A stretch of DNA of 64,000 nucleotides from Malachius bipustulatus. Lineage: Eukaryota; Arthropoda; Insecta; Coleoptera; Melyridae. How positions within the stretch are numbered: position 1 is the first letter of the stretch; the number at the start of each line of letters is the position of its first letter. Under the pieces are notes generated by a model that did not search any database, had not been told where the DNA came from, and worked only from the letters and a program-made list of their open reading frames with translations. The position numbers were made by a program, and so were the translations under genes. The DNA lies in contig CAJUUM010000036.1 in assembly GCA_910589415.1 (NCBI GenBank), forward strand, positions 310,001-374,000. The letters are read 5' to 3'. Positions 43,042 through 54,702 of the stretch are shown piece by piece.

Positions 43042-43602
43042 TAATGGTCCTTCGATGTGGATATCAGAATCTATGGTGAATCTATGATATCATTGAAGAA
43101 AATAAGGTAAACGGTTGAGGTTGAAGGTTGTACGTTGTACGTTGTTTTCCCGTTCCAATTACGCCGAAGCTCCCAAGTTCCAGCAGCGAGTCGTTCACTG
43201 TGCACCTGCTAGCTGATGCTGTCTGTGGTGGAATGAGAAGATAGAGAAAGATAGCTCGATTGATGTTTTACGTAAAATAAAGTAAGAGCAGAAATAAGGA
43301 GAATATTAATTTAATAAAGTGGTGAGTCCTTTAAAAATTCCTTTCTGTTTCTAAAATAAGTAGGTCTGGTTTGGCGTGATACAGTCGATGTAAAAAAATT
43401 ACAAGGTAAGAAAATTATTGATTTCAAGTCAGATACAAATAAATTGATCGTTTCAGGTGTGACTTTTCATGATTTTATTACTGTTTTTAAAAAATAAGTT
43501 CCAATAAGTAAGTAGATAGGTACCTACAGGTATACCTAAATTGTAAAGTTGTGCGATTTGAAATAAAATAATTGAAAATTGATAAAGTTAAGGTAATTTA
43601 AA
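43042..43602 (+). other. BEL/Pao leader with primer binding site
   Basis: TGGTCCTTCGATG begins three bases after the LTR and is the probable tRNA primer site. The remaining about 540 bp contain no ORF of note. Several GTAAGA/GTAAGT-like motifs (43406, 43507) could be splice donors, but this is not tested. Confidence 0.6.
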
Positions 43603-46600
43603 ATGGCAGGTGATGAGGAAACCACAGAGATTAGTGTTTTGATCAAGAAAAGAGGGTATATAAAGGGGCGTCAAACCTCGTTTAAAACTTATTTAGATGG
43701 TCTTAAGGATAAAATAAAAGATAAGAAAGTAAGTTCAATACCTAAAGAAGTTATCATTGAACTTGAGACTAGATATGATAAGTTTATGTTATTATTAGGT
43801 GAATTTGAAGAGATTCAATCAGAAATTGATTTGCTATCAGATCAAGTAAACGAACAATTAAAAGAAAGAGAAACGTTTGAAAATGGATTTTATGCATTCA
43901 GTGCTGAGGCAAGAAAGTATTTATTACAGGTAAATGGTCATCTTGAAATTAATCAGGAATCGATTAGTAGTTCAGCCAGTGTTGTTGCTTCAGGCAGGGG
44001 TGTTGCTGCAGTCAGTGGTGGTGCATATTTAGGGATTAAATTGCCACAAATAAATTTGCAAAAGTTTTCAGGTGATTACAAACACTGGTTGGAATTCAGA
44101 GATGTCTTTGATTCGTTAATTAATTCTAATCCTCAGTTAACGGATATAATGAGGTATCATTACTTAAGGTCGTGTTTAGAAGGTGGAGCTGCTCAGGTGA
44201 TACGCAGTATTGAGTTTTGTGCAGAAAATTACGGTATAGCTTGGAAAACTCTTCAAACAAGGTACGAAAATAAATGTATGTTAATTCATAACCATGTTAA
44301 ATCTCTTTTTGAAGTCCCTAATTTAGGTAACGAGTCTGCTTATGAATTAAGGAAGATGATTGATACAATATCAAAACATTTGCAATCGTTAAAGGCTTTA
44401 GAACAGCCAACTGAATCGTGGAATACTCTTCTTATTTATATTTTTGGAGGTAAAATCGATAAGAATTCTGCCCGTGAGTGGGAAAAGAAGAAAATTGAAT
44501 TTATGCAAAATAGTAAACAGATGCCTTCTATGAGTGATTTCTTCGATTTTCTAAAACAAAAGGCAGATCTTCTAGAAGCCTTAGAAGTGTCAAAAGATAG
44601 GGGTGGTTCAAAAAAGGTCTCAGTAGATAAAGGTTCCGGTTATGAAAAGCGTACTCTTTTTGCAAAGACAAATTCTTTGTCTGAATGTTGCGTTGTATGC
44701 AAAAAGGGGCACTCAATTAATAATTGTGAAGAATTTATTAAGCTTGATCCAAATGGTAGAGTTGAAGTGTTGAAAAGTTTGAATTTATGTTTTAGATGTT
44801 TAAAGGGTGATCATTCTTTCAAATTTTGTCATAAGGTTTCGTGCAGGAAGTGTGGGTTAAAGCATCATACGCTGCTGCATAATGATAATTTTGGGAAAGG
44901 TGCTACAGGTTCAAAAATAGTTACAAGCGAACAACAAATTATGAGTAAGGAAACGTCGAACAAAGTAGGTAGTGAAAATCTCACTTTGGCGCTAAGTCAG
45001 AATGAAGTGACGAATGTACTCTTGCAGACGGCTTTGGTACAGATCCCGGATAAAAATGGTAATGTTAAAATTTGTAGAGCTTTACTTGACGGTGCTAGTC
45101 AGATTAATCTAATTACGGAAAGATGTTGTGAAAGGTTAGGATTGGACAAGGTTGAATTACATTCTTCTGTTACGGGTGTTGGTCAGGTTACTACAAATTT
45201 GAAATATAGGTGTCCTATTAAGGTGCTCTCTTGTCAGAATTCGTATTCGTATGAACTTTCTTGTGTGGTTATTCCTAAGATTACTTCAAGTTATCCGAGT
45301 CCAAGTTTTGATAAATCGGAATGGAATATACCTAAACATCTTCGTCTCGCGGATCCTGAATTTAATGAAAGTGGTGAAATAGATTTGTTGATTGGTGGCA
45401 GCCTATATTTAAATCTCTTATGTGTGGGTCAGGTTAGATTGGGAGAAGGTTTGCCAACTCTTCAAAAAACCAAATTTGGATGGGTTGTAGGAGGAGAGCT
45501 CAAGGCAAATAAATTGGGCACTTATATTTGCAATTTTGCGGAAAATACGCAGTTGTCAAATCAAATATCAAAGTTCTGGGAATTGGAAGAGGTTTCAGGT
45601 TCAAATAAATTTCTGTCTGCTGAAGAGAAATTATGTGAAGATAGTTTTGTTAAGACTACGATTAGGGATGAAGATGGTCGGTTTATAGTGAAGATTCCAT
45701 TTAAAGATTCGATTTCATTGTTAGGAGGTTCTTTCGCAATGGCGAAAAATAGGTTTTATTCTTTGGAGAAAAAGTTCATGAAAAATTCTGAATTCAAAGA
45801 AAAATACAGTGAATTTGTTCGGGAATATGAATCGTTGTCTCATATGGTAAAGGTTAGTTCAGATAAGGATTCTATTCTACCCAATTTCTATTTTCCGCAT
45901 CATGGAGTAATAAATGAGAAAAGTCCAACTACAAAGCTCAGGGTGGTGTTCGATGGATCGGCTAAGTCAGATTCTGGAGTGTCATTAAATGACATCCAAT
46001 GTGTAGGTCCGAAGATTCAAGATGAGTTGGTTTCTATTTTAATGAGGTTTAGACAGCATAATGTGGTGATGTGTGGAGATATAATTAAAATGTACAGACA
46101 GATTCTAATTGATAAAGATCAGTGGTGTTTACAGAGAATCTTGTGGAGAACAGATCCAACTCAAGAGGTTCAAGAATATGAGTTGAAAACAGTGACGTAT
46201 GGGACGTCATCTGCTCCGTTTCTCGCGGTACGTTGTTTAAAAGAGTTGTCGGTTGAATGTTCTACTAGTGATCCTAAGGTTTCAAATATATTGGCTAAGG
46301 ATTTTTATATGGATGATATGATAACAGGAGCTGAATCAGAGGAGGAAGCTATTGAATTGTGTGATCGTGTTGTTAAGGTGTTAAGTTCTAGTTGTTTCGA
46401 GTTGCAAAAATGGGCTTCTAATAGTTCAGGTTTATTAGATCATGTGAAAACAGCTTCTGCAACGTCGGTGTTGGTGTTTGGACAAAATGAGAGAACAAAA
46501 ACTCTAGGTTTATATTGGTCCTGTAAAAATGATGTTCTAATGTATAGCATAAGTGAGGATAGCGTAAGATCGAATTCGATAACAAAAAGATCGATTTTAT

Positions 46601-48855
46601 CAGAAATATCGCAAATTTTCGATCCACTGGGTTTGCTATCTCCCTGTATTATTGTTGCAAAGGTTCTTATGCAAAGGTTGTGGTTGAATAAGTTGTCATG
46701 GGATGAAGCGTTGCCTTCAGATCTTGATTTTAAATGGAGAAAGTTTAAAACACAACTTCCATGTTTAAATAAGTTTTTAATTGATGATAGACATGTGGTT
46801 ATAAGTGGTGCGGTGGAAGTGGACATCCACGGGTTTGCTGATGCTTCTCTTGAAGCATACGGAGCATGTGTTTATCTTCGCAGTACCAATGAAAAGGGTG
46901 AAGTTAAGGTTAGTTTGCTATGTGCAAAAACAAGGGTATCCCCTTTAAAATGTGTCAGTGTTCCGAAGTTAGAGTTGTGTGCATGTTTGTTACTGGCTAG
47001 ATTAGTAAATAAGGTTAAACTTTCTATGACATTAAAGTTTTCGAAATGTTTTCTGTGGAGTGATTCAATGGTGGCACTAAGTTGGTTGTCAACTCAGCCA
47101 AACATTCTCCAGACGTTTGTGGGAAATCGTGTGTGTGAGGTTCAAGGTTTAACGAAACCAGATGAGTGGTATCATGTATCAACAAAGGACAATCCAGCGG
47201 ATTTGCTGTCTAGAGGTTTAAGTCCAAGCTTGTTGATATCGTCGGAAATTTGGTGGCATGGACCAATTTGGTTATCCAAACGTTTTGAAGAGTGGCCTCA
47301 GTCTAAGTTTAAGGTCGTTGATCCTTTGCCGGAAATTCGAAAAAAGGCTATGGTGTTTAAGGTGGAATGTGGAGAGTTGTTTCCTTTTACGAATTTCTCG
47401 AAATTTTCTAGGTTACAAAGAGTTTGTGCATATTGTTTAAGGTTCATAAAAAATTGCCGGACCAAGGAAAGGTTGAAAGGTCCCTTGGCAGTGTCGGAAT
47501 TGCGAGATTCATTGGTGGTCTTAGTAAAGTTATCCCAACAAGAGTGTTTTCCAGAGGAATTGCAGTCGTTAAAGCTCAAAAAGGTGATACATGGGAAAAG
47601 TAAGCTTGTTAAGTGGAATCCTTTTCTGGATAAAGAAGGTGTTTTGAGAGTAGGTGGAAGGTTAGAATTGTCAAGGTATCCTTATCAAAAGAAACACCCA
47701 GCTATATTAGATTCCAAACATGGTCTAACAAGATTATTATTTGAATATGAGCATCTGCGTCTTCTGCATGCTGGTCCACAGCATTTGCTTGCTTCAATTA
47801 GAGAAAAGTTTTGGCCTATAGGTGGGAGAAACTTGGCTAGGAAGACTGTTTATCAGTGTATTAGATGTTTTAAGGCAAATCCTACTACGAATGCTCCTAT
47901 TATGGGATTATTGCCAGAAAACCGTGTTATACCTGCACCACCCTTCTCTACTACAGGGGTTGATTATGCAGGTCTCTTCCTTTTGAAAAATAAACGTGGA
48001 CGGGGAAGTTCTAAGTACAAGGGCTATATAGCATTATTTGTATGTTTTTTAACAAAGGCTGTTCATTTAGAGCTGGTGACGGATTTGACCAGTGAAGCGT
48101 TTATTAGTACGTTTAGACGTTTTGTAGCACGTAGGGGTAAACCAGAGACTGTGTGGTCTGATAATGGAAAGAATTTTGTAGGTGCAAATCGAGAGCTGGC
48201 TGAACTCGGCAGATTTTTGATTCAGGAAAATAAAGGGTTAAGGGAAATGATAGCAAATCAAGGTACAACATGGAATTTTATTCCAGCATATTCTCCGCAT
48301 ATGGGTGGATTATGGGAAGCGGGAGTAAAGTCATGTAAGTCACATCTGAAACGGGTGTTAGCAAATGCAAGTTTGACCTTTGAGGATATGTCGACTGTAT
48401 TGTGTGAAATTGAGGCTGCTTTAAACTCCCGACCTTTGAATGCCCTATCTGCTGATCCCAGTGACCTGTCTGCCTTAACCCCCTCCCACTTTCTCCTTGG
48501 GAGACCAGCTACTGCATTGCCAGATCCAGATGTGTTGAACGTGAAGGAGTCAAGACTTGGTCACTACCAACAACTTCAGAGGCTACATCAGCATTTTTGG
48601 TCCAGGTGGTCCCGGGAGTATGTTGCGGAACTCCAAGGGCGACAAAAATGGCGAACTTCAAATAAAGTTCTCCAACCAGGAAGTTTAGTTTTGTTACGAG
48701 AAGATAAGTTACCTCCCCTACAATGGTGTTTGGGTCGTATCAAGGCTGTTTATCCAGGTCCGGATGGTGTGTGTCGTGTGGCTTCCATTCAAACTGTTAA
48801 TGGGATTGTAAAAAGAGCCTTTTCGAAGATTTGTGTCTTGCCCTTTGAAGTTTAA
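43603..48855 (+). CDS. BEL/Pao Gag-Pol polyprotein, 1750 residues
   Basis: Makes the particle and all enzymes from one frame, start ATG 43603. Gag: N-terminal coiled coil (about 1-110), capsid-like DUF1759 region (LPQINLQKFSGDYKHWLEF at about 150), and zinc knuckles (CCVVCKKGHSINNC, CFRCLKGDHSFKFC, CRKCGLKHHTLLH) at about 362-427. A17-type aspartic protease with LLDGASQINLI at about 496. RT with VVFDGSA, MCGDIIKMYRQI and YMDDM at about 903. RNase H with FADASLEAYGACVYL at about 1077. Integrase zinc finger HLRLLHAGPQHLL...CIRCF at about 1385-1425; catalytic Asp about 1454 (GVDYAGLF), Asp about 1519 (WSDNGKNF) and Glu about 1571 (GGLWEAGVK). C-terminal DUF5641-like module. No break anywhere; the length is normal for the family. 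Confidence 0.96.
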   Translation: MAGDEETTEISVLIKKRGYIKGRQTSFKTYLDGLKDKIKDKKVSSIPKEVIIELETRYDKFMLLLGEFEEIQSEIDLLSDQVNEQLKERETFENGFYAFSAEARKYLLQVNGHLEINQESISSSASVVASGRGVAAVSGGAYLGIKLPQINLQKFSGDYKHWLEFRDVFDSLINSNPQLTDIMRYHYLRSCLEGGAAQVIRSIEFCAENYGIAWKTLQTRYENKCMLIHNHVKSLFEVPNLGNESAYELRKMIDTISKHLQSLKALEQPTESWNTLLIYIFGGKIDKNSAREWEKKKIEFMQNSKQMPSMSDFFDFLKQKADLLEALEVSKDRGGSKKVSVDKGSGYEKRTLFAKTNSLSECCVVCKKGHSINNCEEFIKLDPNGRVEVLKSLNLCFRCLKGDHSFKFCHKVSCRKCGLKHHTLLHNDNFGKGATGSKIVTSEQQIMSKETSNKVGSENLTLALSQNEVTNVLLQTALVQIPDKNGNVKICRALLDGASQINLITERCCERLGLDKVELHSSVTGVGQVTTNLKYRCPIKVLSCQNSYSYELSCVVIPKITSSYPSPSFDKSEWNIPKHLRLADPEFNESGEIDLLIGGSLYLNLLCVGQVRLGEGLPTLQKTKFGWVVGGELKANKLGTYICNFAENTQLSNQISKFWELEEVSGSNKFLSAEEKLCEDSFVKTTIRDEDGRFIVKIPFKDSISLLGGSFAMAKNRFYSLEKKFMKNSEFKEKYSEFVREYESLSHMVKVSSDKDSILPNFYFPHHGVINEKSPTTKLRVVFDGSAKSDSGVSLNDIQCVGPKIQDELVSILMRFRQHNVVMCGDIIKMYRQILIDKDQWCLQRILWRTDPTQEVQEYELKTVTYGTSSAPFLAVRCLKELSVECSTSDPKVSNILAKDFYMDDMITGAESEEEAIELCDRVVKVLSSSCFELQKWASNSSGLLDHVKTASATSVLVFGQNERTKTLGLYWSCKNDVLMYSISEDSVRSNSITKRSILSEISQIFDPLGLLSPCIIVAKVLMQRLWLNKLSWDEALPSDLDFKWRKFKTQLPCLNKFLIDDRHVVISGAVEVDIHGFADASLEAYGACVYLRSTNEKGEVKVSLLCAKTRVSPLKCVSVPKLELCACLLLARLVNKVKLSMTLKFSKCFLWSDSMVALSWLSTQPNILQTFVGNRVCEVQGLTKPDEWYHVSTKDNPADLLSRGLSPSLLISSEIWWHGPIWLSKRFEEWPQSKFKVVDPLPEIRKKAMVFKVECGELFPFTNFSKFSRLQRVCAYCLRFIKNCRTKERLKGPLAVSELRDSLVVLVKLSQQECFPEELQSLKLKKVIHGKSKLVKWNPFLDKEGVLRVGGRLELSRYPYQKKHPAILDSKHGLTRLLFEYEHLRLLHAGPQHLLASIREKFWPIGGRNLARKTVYQCIRCFKANPTTNAPIMGLLPENRVIPAPPFSTTGVDYAGLFLLKNKRGRGSSKYKGYIALFVCFLTKAVHLELVTDLTSEAFISTFRRFVARRGKPETVWSDNGKNFVGANRELAELGRFLIQENKGLREMIANQGTTWNFIPAYSPHMGGLWEAGVKSCKSHLKRVLANASLTFEDMSTVLCEIEAALNSRPLNALSADPSDLSALTPSHFLLGRPATALPDPDVLNVKESRLGHYQQLQRLHQHFWSRWSREYVAELQGRQKWRTSNKVLQPGSLVLLREDKLPPLQWCLGRIKAVYPGPDGVCRVASIQTVNGIVKRAFSKICVLPFEV

Positions 48856-48975
48856 ACTGTTGTGGTTATGAAATGAGAATTTTACTACATTTACTATTGT
48901 ATGATTATGTTAAGTTGTAAATTGTATCTTTTACTGGTTTTTGAAAGTGCCTAGCCCTTTCAATGTCGGGGGCTA

Positions 48976-49209
48976 TGTTACGTTTTATGATAATTTGTAT
49001 AATGCGGCAACGCTGTTGAGTCGAGTGACGAGGGATGAAAAGTCTCGTCTCGAGGTATTCACTGAGAAACTGTTGGTGAAGAAGGAATGTTAAAAATGTT
49101 ACGAGGGTTGCAAGTTGTGTTATGTTTTTGAAGTTAAAATAAAGTTAATTATACAGTCCACTGTTCCAAGTTGTTTTAATACTTGTATAAGTCTACAAGA
49201 AACCGTTCA
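48976..49209 (+). repeat. 3' LTR of the BEL/Pao element
   Basis: Same sequence as 42808-43041 by eye over all 234 bp. It is preceded by the polypurine-like TGTCGGGGGCTA. Confidence 0.95.
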
Positions 49210-49366
49210 AGCTCTATGACAAACTTTGACAGATGGTAGGTTGCTTGATTATTTTTTTTAATAAACATGGGTCCGATTCGTTTTTGTTTAGAAGTTACAA
49301 GCATTTAACCTTTATTAACAATCAACAATAAAAATTTAAATTAAATGATAATCACAAAACTTAAGA

Positions 49367-49790
49367 CTATAAAAATTGTTCGAAATGTCCACCCTCAGCT
49401 TGAATGCAAGCCTCACATCGACGAACTAAAGATTCGGTCACTCGAAGAATGAGATTTGGATCATTTCTTATTTGGTTAGCTGCATCTTGAATTCTTTCAA
49501 GTAACTGCTGATGGGTAACGATTTCAACATGGTAGACCAGCTGCTTCATGTGTCCCCATAAATAAAAATCCAGAGGATTCAGATCGGGAGAACGAGGTGG
49601 CCATGATATTGGACCTCCTTGACCTATCCATTTATTCGGGAAATGTTCATTTAGCCAAGCAGCAACTTGTCTTCCTCTATGTGGTGGTGCACCGTCATGC
49701 TGATACCACATATTTTGAATAATGTTGAGTTGCACGTCATCAATAAACTCTAAAAGGTCGTGTTCTAAGAAATGTCTATACTGAAAAAAT
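49367..49790 (-). pseudogene. Mariner-like transposase, C-terminal half
   Basis: Only the catalytic C-terminal part remains. Reading can be extended upstream of the first start codon (49735) to about 49790 (YRHFLEHDLLEFI). Second catalytic Asp in QHDGAPPH and third in SPDLNPLDFYLWG are 41 residues apart, the DD41D spacing known from rosa-type mariner-like elements. The first Asp and the DNA-binding domain are missing, so it is not functional. The stop at 49367 lies close to the right-hand TIR of the minus-strand element. Confidence 0.85.
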
Positions 49791-49922
49791 TACGATTCTT
49801 TAAATGCTTGTAACTTCTAAACAAAAACGAATCGGACCCATGTTTATTAAAAAAAATATGTTTAAAATCAAGCAACCTACCATCTGTCAAAGTTTGTCAT
49901 AGAGCTTGTAGAACATCCTGTA

Positions 49923-52900
49923 TATTGGTAGTTAAAGAATGGCTAGAAAGCATGTCAATTATCGTGGATGTCACAATAATTAATTCACAATCAAGACAAG
50001 GAGAAATTAGGATTTTGTGCAAACAGTAGCGTTACCACCTATAGACTCCACCGTTTGCACACAGACGAAGAGAAGGAAATTTCTTCCATTTCTGGGCGGT
50101 ATGAGGGAAATCAAATATTTCCCCAGGACAAGCGGTTTTCACAGCATCCAAGCGTAAGGGTTAGTCAGATGCTCTCGGCCAATGTAACTAAGAGATTGTG
50201 CCCATCATAATATTCGTGCTGAACCGAATATGAAACGCTTGTTCTGGAAATGAGCTAATCGTCAGTTTAGCTCATGTAAATTGTAACTTGGCTAGATATA
50301 CCTACCCAAAAAGAACGAATTAATCATCTCAAATAATCGTTTTACGTAATCAAGAACTCAACTAGCAGACGAATTACGTTGTAAATCTGAAGTAGATTTT
50401 TATAGGGAAATAAACGTTGTTGCAATTTAGGCCGCACACCCTCAACGTCACAAATTGATGATGTAAATCTCCTCCGAGCTAGTCTCAAACGACAACCAAC
50501 AAACATGCTTCCTGCTTGGCTGGAGCGCTTCAAGCTTCAATTATATGCTCCCAAAGTTAATAAACAGAATTATTCCGGTACGGTGTATTAGTAAAAAGCA
50601 TCATAAAATGTGTTTATGAGTTCAGTAATGTCAACCTAATCGAAGGGTTAAAATGTTGACTGACCTCCCGAGCTAATCACAAAATAATAGGTAACATTTG
50701 AATTCATTAATAATAAGCTTGCTTATATAATATAAACGGGGTCATTAAATTTGCCGAGTACAAGAAATTCATACCTCGATAAGGATCATATATTATCTAC
50801 ATGTGTTACATATTTAAACTGATATGAAACTAGAGTAAAGTTGGTGACACTAAATTGTTTAGCCTCTCGAGAGCGAGAAAATTTTGCAAAGGATGAAAAC
50901 AGAGGTCAATGTAATATAGGTGTGAAAAAACATTGAATAAGCTTTAGCCGAATGTGAAAAAGGTGTCAAATCAAAAATAATAATAATTGATGATTAATAA
51001 ATCTCAAATGGTACTCGCTCATGGAATAAATATAATAATTAGATGGACCAGTATTAAAATCAAATTAAAGTGAAAATAATTCTAATCGAATCACACCAGT
51101 ATTATTGCTATAAAAACTAATATCTAGTTTAAAGTATAGGTATCACTGGTAGGTGTCATTCAACAAAATAATACTCAAGGTATAGGTAGCGTTCATGTTG
51201 GGTTGTAGTTTAGCTTTAAGAACCTATCAGTTATGATACAAATTTAAAATCATTCAACTTATTTATATCTAATAAGAATATAGAAAACATCATAATTTAT
51301 GCTTGCTGTTAGGAATACGTTAAAAATAAAAATAATTGGAATAAATCTATTTAAAAATAAATATTTAAAACAGACTAATAATTTTCGTTGGTTCTTATCA
51401 GAGGAACCCAATAACGGAGCCGCCATCGGTCCTGATGTGACATGCACAGACAGGTGATGGTGCCGGCTAACATGCTCGTGTGCTAGTCGCTTTGATTATT
51501 TTGTTTTAAATAAACGACACACGTTTATGAAGAGGGTGGATAGGGTGGCGAGTAATTGGCAGCTGGATTGTGGTGAATATTATATCTTAAATTCTATCAC
51601 TGAATGTTGGTACAGTTGAGAAGAGTATAGTCACCACTGGTAAAGCGGCTCACACAACTCTAGCCCACCCCAGATAATCTGAAATAACAAGTCATATAGC
51701 AGCCGTATATGATAAAATTATTAGATGAAAAATGAGAAGAGCTGCCTACATAGGTAGGTATATAGATACCTACATGAGAACATGGTATAGGTACACCGTC
51801 CGTGTTTGTCATAGCTAATAATTAGATAACAACTAAAATATTTATAGACTTGGCCAGCAATACGTAAACCGTTAGAGGATGAATGTAGAAAAATCATCCA
51901 GCCTCAGTCTAGAGCAGTGTAAAGATTGGATCGATGCATACATTTACATGATCTGTTTATACCTACAACGAAGTGACTGATCTGATAATAATATTGTCAA
52001 AGGAGATTGGCAATGATTTGATCGGTCATCGCTCTGTATAAAAAAAAAATCGTCCAATGCCTTTTTTCGCTTCCAAACAGCCTGTAGACAGAGATGCCGC
52101 TACCAGTGAATATATAATTCATTATAGATGATATAGGAGGAAAAGAAATCACGCGAAATATAAGTTCATTATATTGATAGTATTTTAATACTAAATAGCT
52201 ATACGCCAATATAGATACATAATACTCTACATATCTTTAATATAATAATTATTATTAGTAAATGAAGAAATAATAATTATAATATGCGAATAGGCGGAAA
52301 TTATTGCACTTTATTCCGCTGATCAAGAATTGCCTCGGTTATAGAAATTCATAAATTCGTTAACATCAACTCGAATGGAAAATGCAAACATACCGTAAAA
52401 TAAGCCGAATGATGGGTGCATTCACAAGCATAGGTAATATGGATACCTATGGTACGATTCAGTCACAAGTGATGTCATACTAACCGTTCGAATTAAGATT
52501 AATCATTTCACCAGAAAATGTCAAACAGTTAAATGTCAAGGTGTGAACGAGCGTAAATTAATGAAGGAAACATTCAAACAATGAATTGAATGGTTTAAGT
52601 CAGTTTGAGAGCCACTGACTACTACATAAAATTTATTCACGTAATAACATTTCATCCTTTAAGCTGTCCATTTAATTCTCATTCAAAACTTATGTTGACA
52701 TATACTCATTTATGCGGGATGGAGTGTTTAGACAAACTGGACGGTTACTATAAAAACCACGTATATGAAACGAAATAAATTGAACTATCAGAAGACTTTT
52801 TAAACTTAATTGTACCATAATATAAACACATGGAAGCCGGCCTAGACTATATCAGATCGCTTCACAATCGGTTCCGATCAATGAAGATTATTATAATTAA

Positions 52901-54334
52901 ATCCAACTCGATTATCAAGTTTTGCAATTTGGGTACAGATTGAACAGGCTTGAAAATAATTTTAGATCAAATCAATATCTCGAGCGGATCACGTATCGAA
53001 TAAAAAATCAACAAGCGCATCAATCGCATAAATATGCATATTGACGCGGTGAATATAATTATGAACATTTTTTTGCCAATATTAAAATTGACATTGTAAA
53101 ATATTTCATGGTTAAAGGTTACTTATAGTGATCTTCTTTGAATATTTCATGTCAGCACCATCCCGAATGTTATCATAAATGATCACAAATATTTAGCAGC
53201 TTTTACCACGATTCTACCCATTCCACACCGATCTATTAATAATAATATAAAAAATAAAAATAATAAAAAATATAAAATGATAAATTTTATCATACTAGCC
53301 GAAAACCATTCTTCAGATCCTGTCAATTTAAGTTCGAAACGATCGTTACTACTCAAACGCAATACCAGATATCTACCTATCACGAAAATTCTCTAGATTG
53401 GAAACGGCAACCTGAAACGGCGTGATAAGAAGGGATTATTTACAACATTGAATGATTCCATGTAGATGATAACGCCACAGCATAAATTGAGGGATTTTTT
53501 TGTAAATATTATTTCATCTCCAGCATAGCCTCCTTAGACATGAGAAATTATGAGGGAAAAGTGACAACGCTGCACACCGCAGAGTGTAATTATTTTATAG
53601 TGCGCTATGCCTATAGTTTTTTTATCATGAACGTTCAGTTATCAAGACAGGCGACTTTAAAACGTTGCCACATTGAGAATAATTTATCGGACTCGAGAGG
53701 AATACTGTTCAATTTGTAAATGCTAGTAGTTCTGATGCTGATAATGAAAAATTAAAGACAAACACTATGATGATGTGAAGTAATGTTTTTTCCAGTGGAA
53801 GTTGCTTAAATTTGAGTGTCATGTTGATTTCAGTTATAGAAAAGGGTGTTAAAAGAAGCCGGGATATTTTTTTATTTTTTTTTTATTATAATATACTAAA
53901 GGTAAATAAAACAATTAAAGTTGTATAAGAGCGTGAAATAAAGATTGGGTTGAATTTATTATATGATTATTATGAGGTTTGTGAAAACAATAGCATAATA
54001 GAAAACGATAGTCTACTGAGAAATTTTAATTTGACTTTTTTTTTCGAGACGGTTTGGGTGTGCCGTTCAAAGTGAGGAATGATTTCTATGGAGTTTTTCT
54101 TAACTTTTCAAATTCGATAACAGTTTTTCAGAAGCATCGTCAGAAAATTAACTTTTTCAACAAAGACCATGGGGGCAAAAAATTTCAAGTCCGGTCCTGG
54201 ATTTTTAATTAACTCAGAAGGTGGTTTTGATAAGTTTCCGGAATGCACCATCCCTAGTAAATTTCGACAAAACATCTTTAGCCGTTTCATAAATATCGCC
54301 TATCAAAGCTTTGTACTTGAGACATAAAACTTCG
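49923..54334. other. 4.4-kb AT-rich stretch, no gene recognised
   Basis: The longest region in the window without an identifiable element. It has frequent TAGGTACCTA-like and TAATAATTATTA motifs. The longest open frames (about 60-70 codons, minus strand) have no recognisable domain. I saw no tRNA-like or array structure. It may be true intergenic or intronic host DNA. Confidence 0.5.
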
Positions 54335-54600
54335 CAATTTTCAATTTTCAAAGCATCTTACATTGAAAACGGCTCAAGATATTTAAAAACGGCTTACATG
54401 TCCCTATCTTAACTTTTTACAAGGTATCCTACCATGTGGTTTAAATTTTTATACAGGGTGATGAAAATTAACAGATTTTTCATCACCCTGTAGAAAAATC
54501 TAAACTACATAATAGTAAAAAGTTAAGATAGGGACATGTAAGCCGTTTTTAAATATCTTGAGCCGTTTGCAATGTAAGATGCTTTGAAAATTGAAAATTG
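54335..54600. repeat. 265-bp near-perfect palindrome with a TIR core
   Basis: Left arm 54336-54419 pairs almost base for base with 54513-54600 (CAATTTTCAAAGCATCTTACATTG..., one mismatch seen). A less conserved inner stretch follows. The centre is TACAGGGTGATGAAAA (54452-54467) and its exact complement (54477-54492), separated by nine bases. The DNA can form a very stable cruciform or hairpin. Confidence 0.9.
54452..54492. mobile_element. 41-bp TIR-only MITE remnant at the palindrome centre
   Basis: TA, then CAGGGTGATGAAAA, short spacer, exact inverse, then TA. The ends look like Tc1/mariner-type termini with TA duplication, with nothing left between them. It may alternatively be just the loop of the larger palindrome. 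Confidence 0.45.
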
Positions 54601-54702
54601 CTATTTTCAATTATTGTTTATAACTCATAAACTACTCAACCTAAGTTCCAATTGTGAAAATCACCTGTATTCGATTTTGCCAGGCAATTTAAAAACACAA
54701 TA

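Larger units (their letters stand above)
42808..49209 (+). mobile_element. Complete BEL/Pao retrotransposon, identical LTRs
   Basis: 6402 bp flanked by AGCTC at 42803-42807 and 49210-49214, the 5-bp TSD normal for BEL/Pao. The LTRs (42808-43041 and 48976-49209, 234 bp each) show no difference by eye. There is one open polyprotein and no env. This is the youngest insertion in the window and a good candidate for an active family. Confidence 0.96.
42789..49920 (-). mobile_element. Mariner-like element with long TIRs, split by BEL
   Basis: Ends CAGGGTGTTCTACAAGCTC (left) and, in reverse complement, CAGGATGTTCTACAAGCTC (right), flanked by TA at 42787-42788 and 49921-49922. After removal of the BEL element and one AGCTC copy about 730 bp remain, with inverted arms of roughly 120 bp (42789-42807 plus 49210-49310, against 49795-49920). 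Between them lies the 3' part of a transposase on the minus strand. It is nonautonomous. Confidence 0.88.

Noticed and set aside
48856..48975. Possible env downstream of the BEL polyprotein
   Set aside because: Only 120 bp lie between the stop codon and the 3' LTR.
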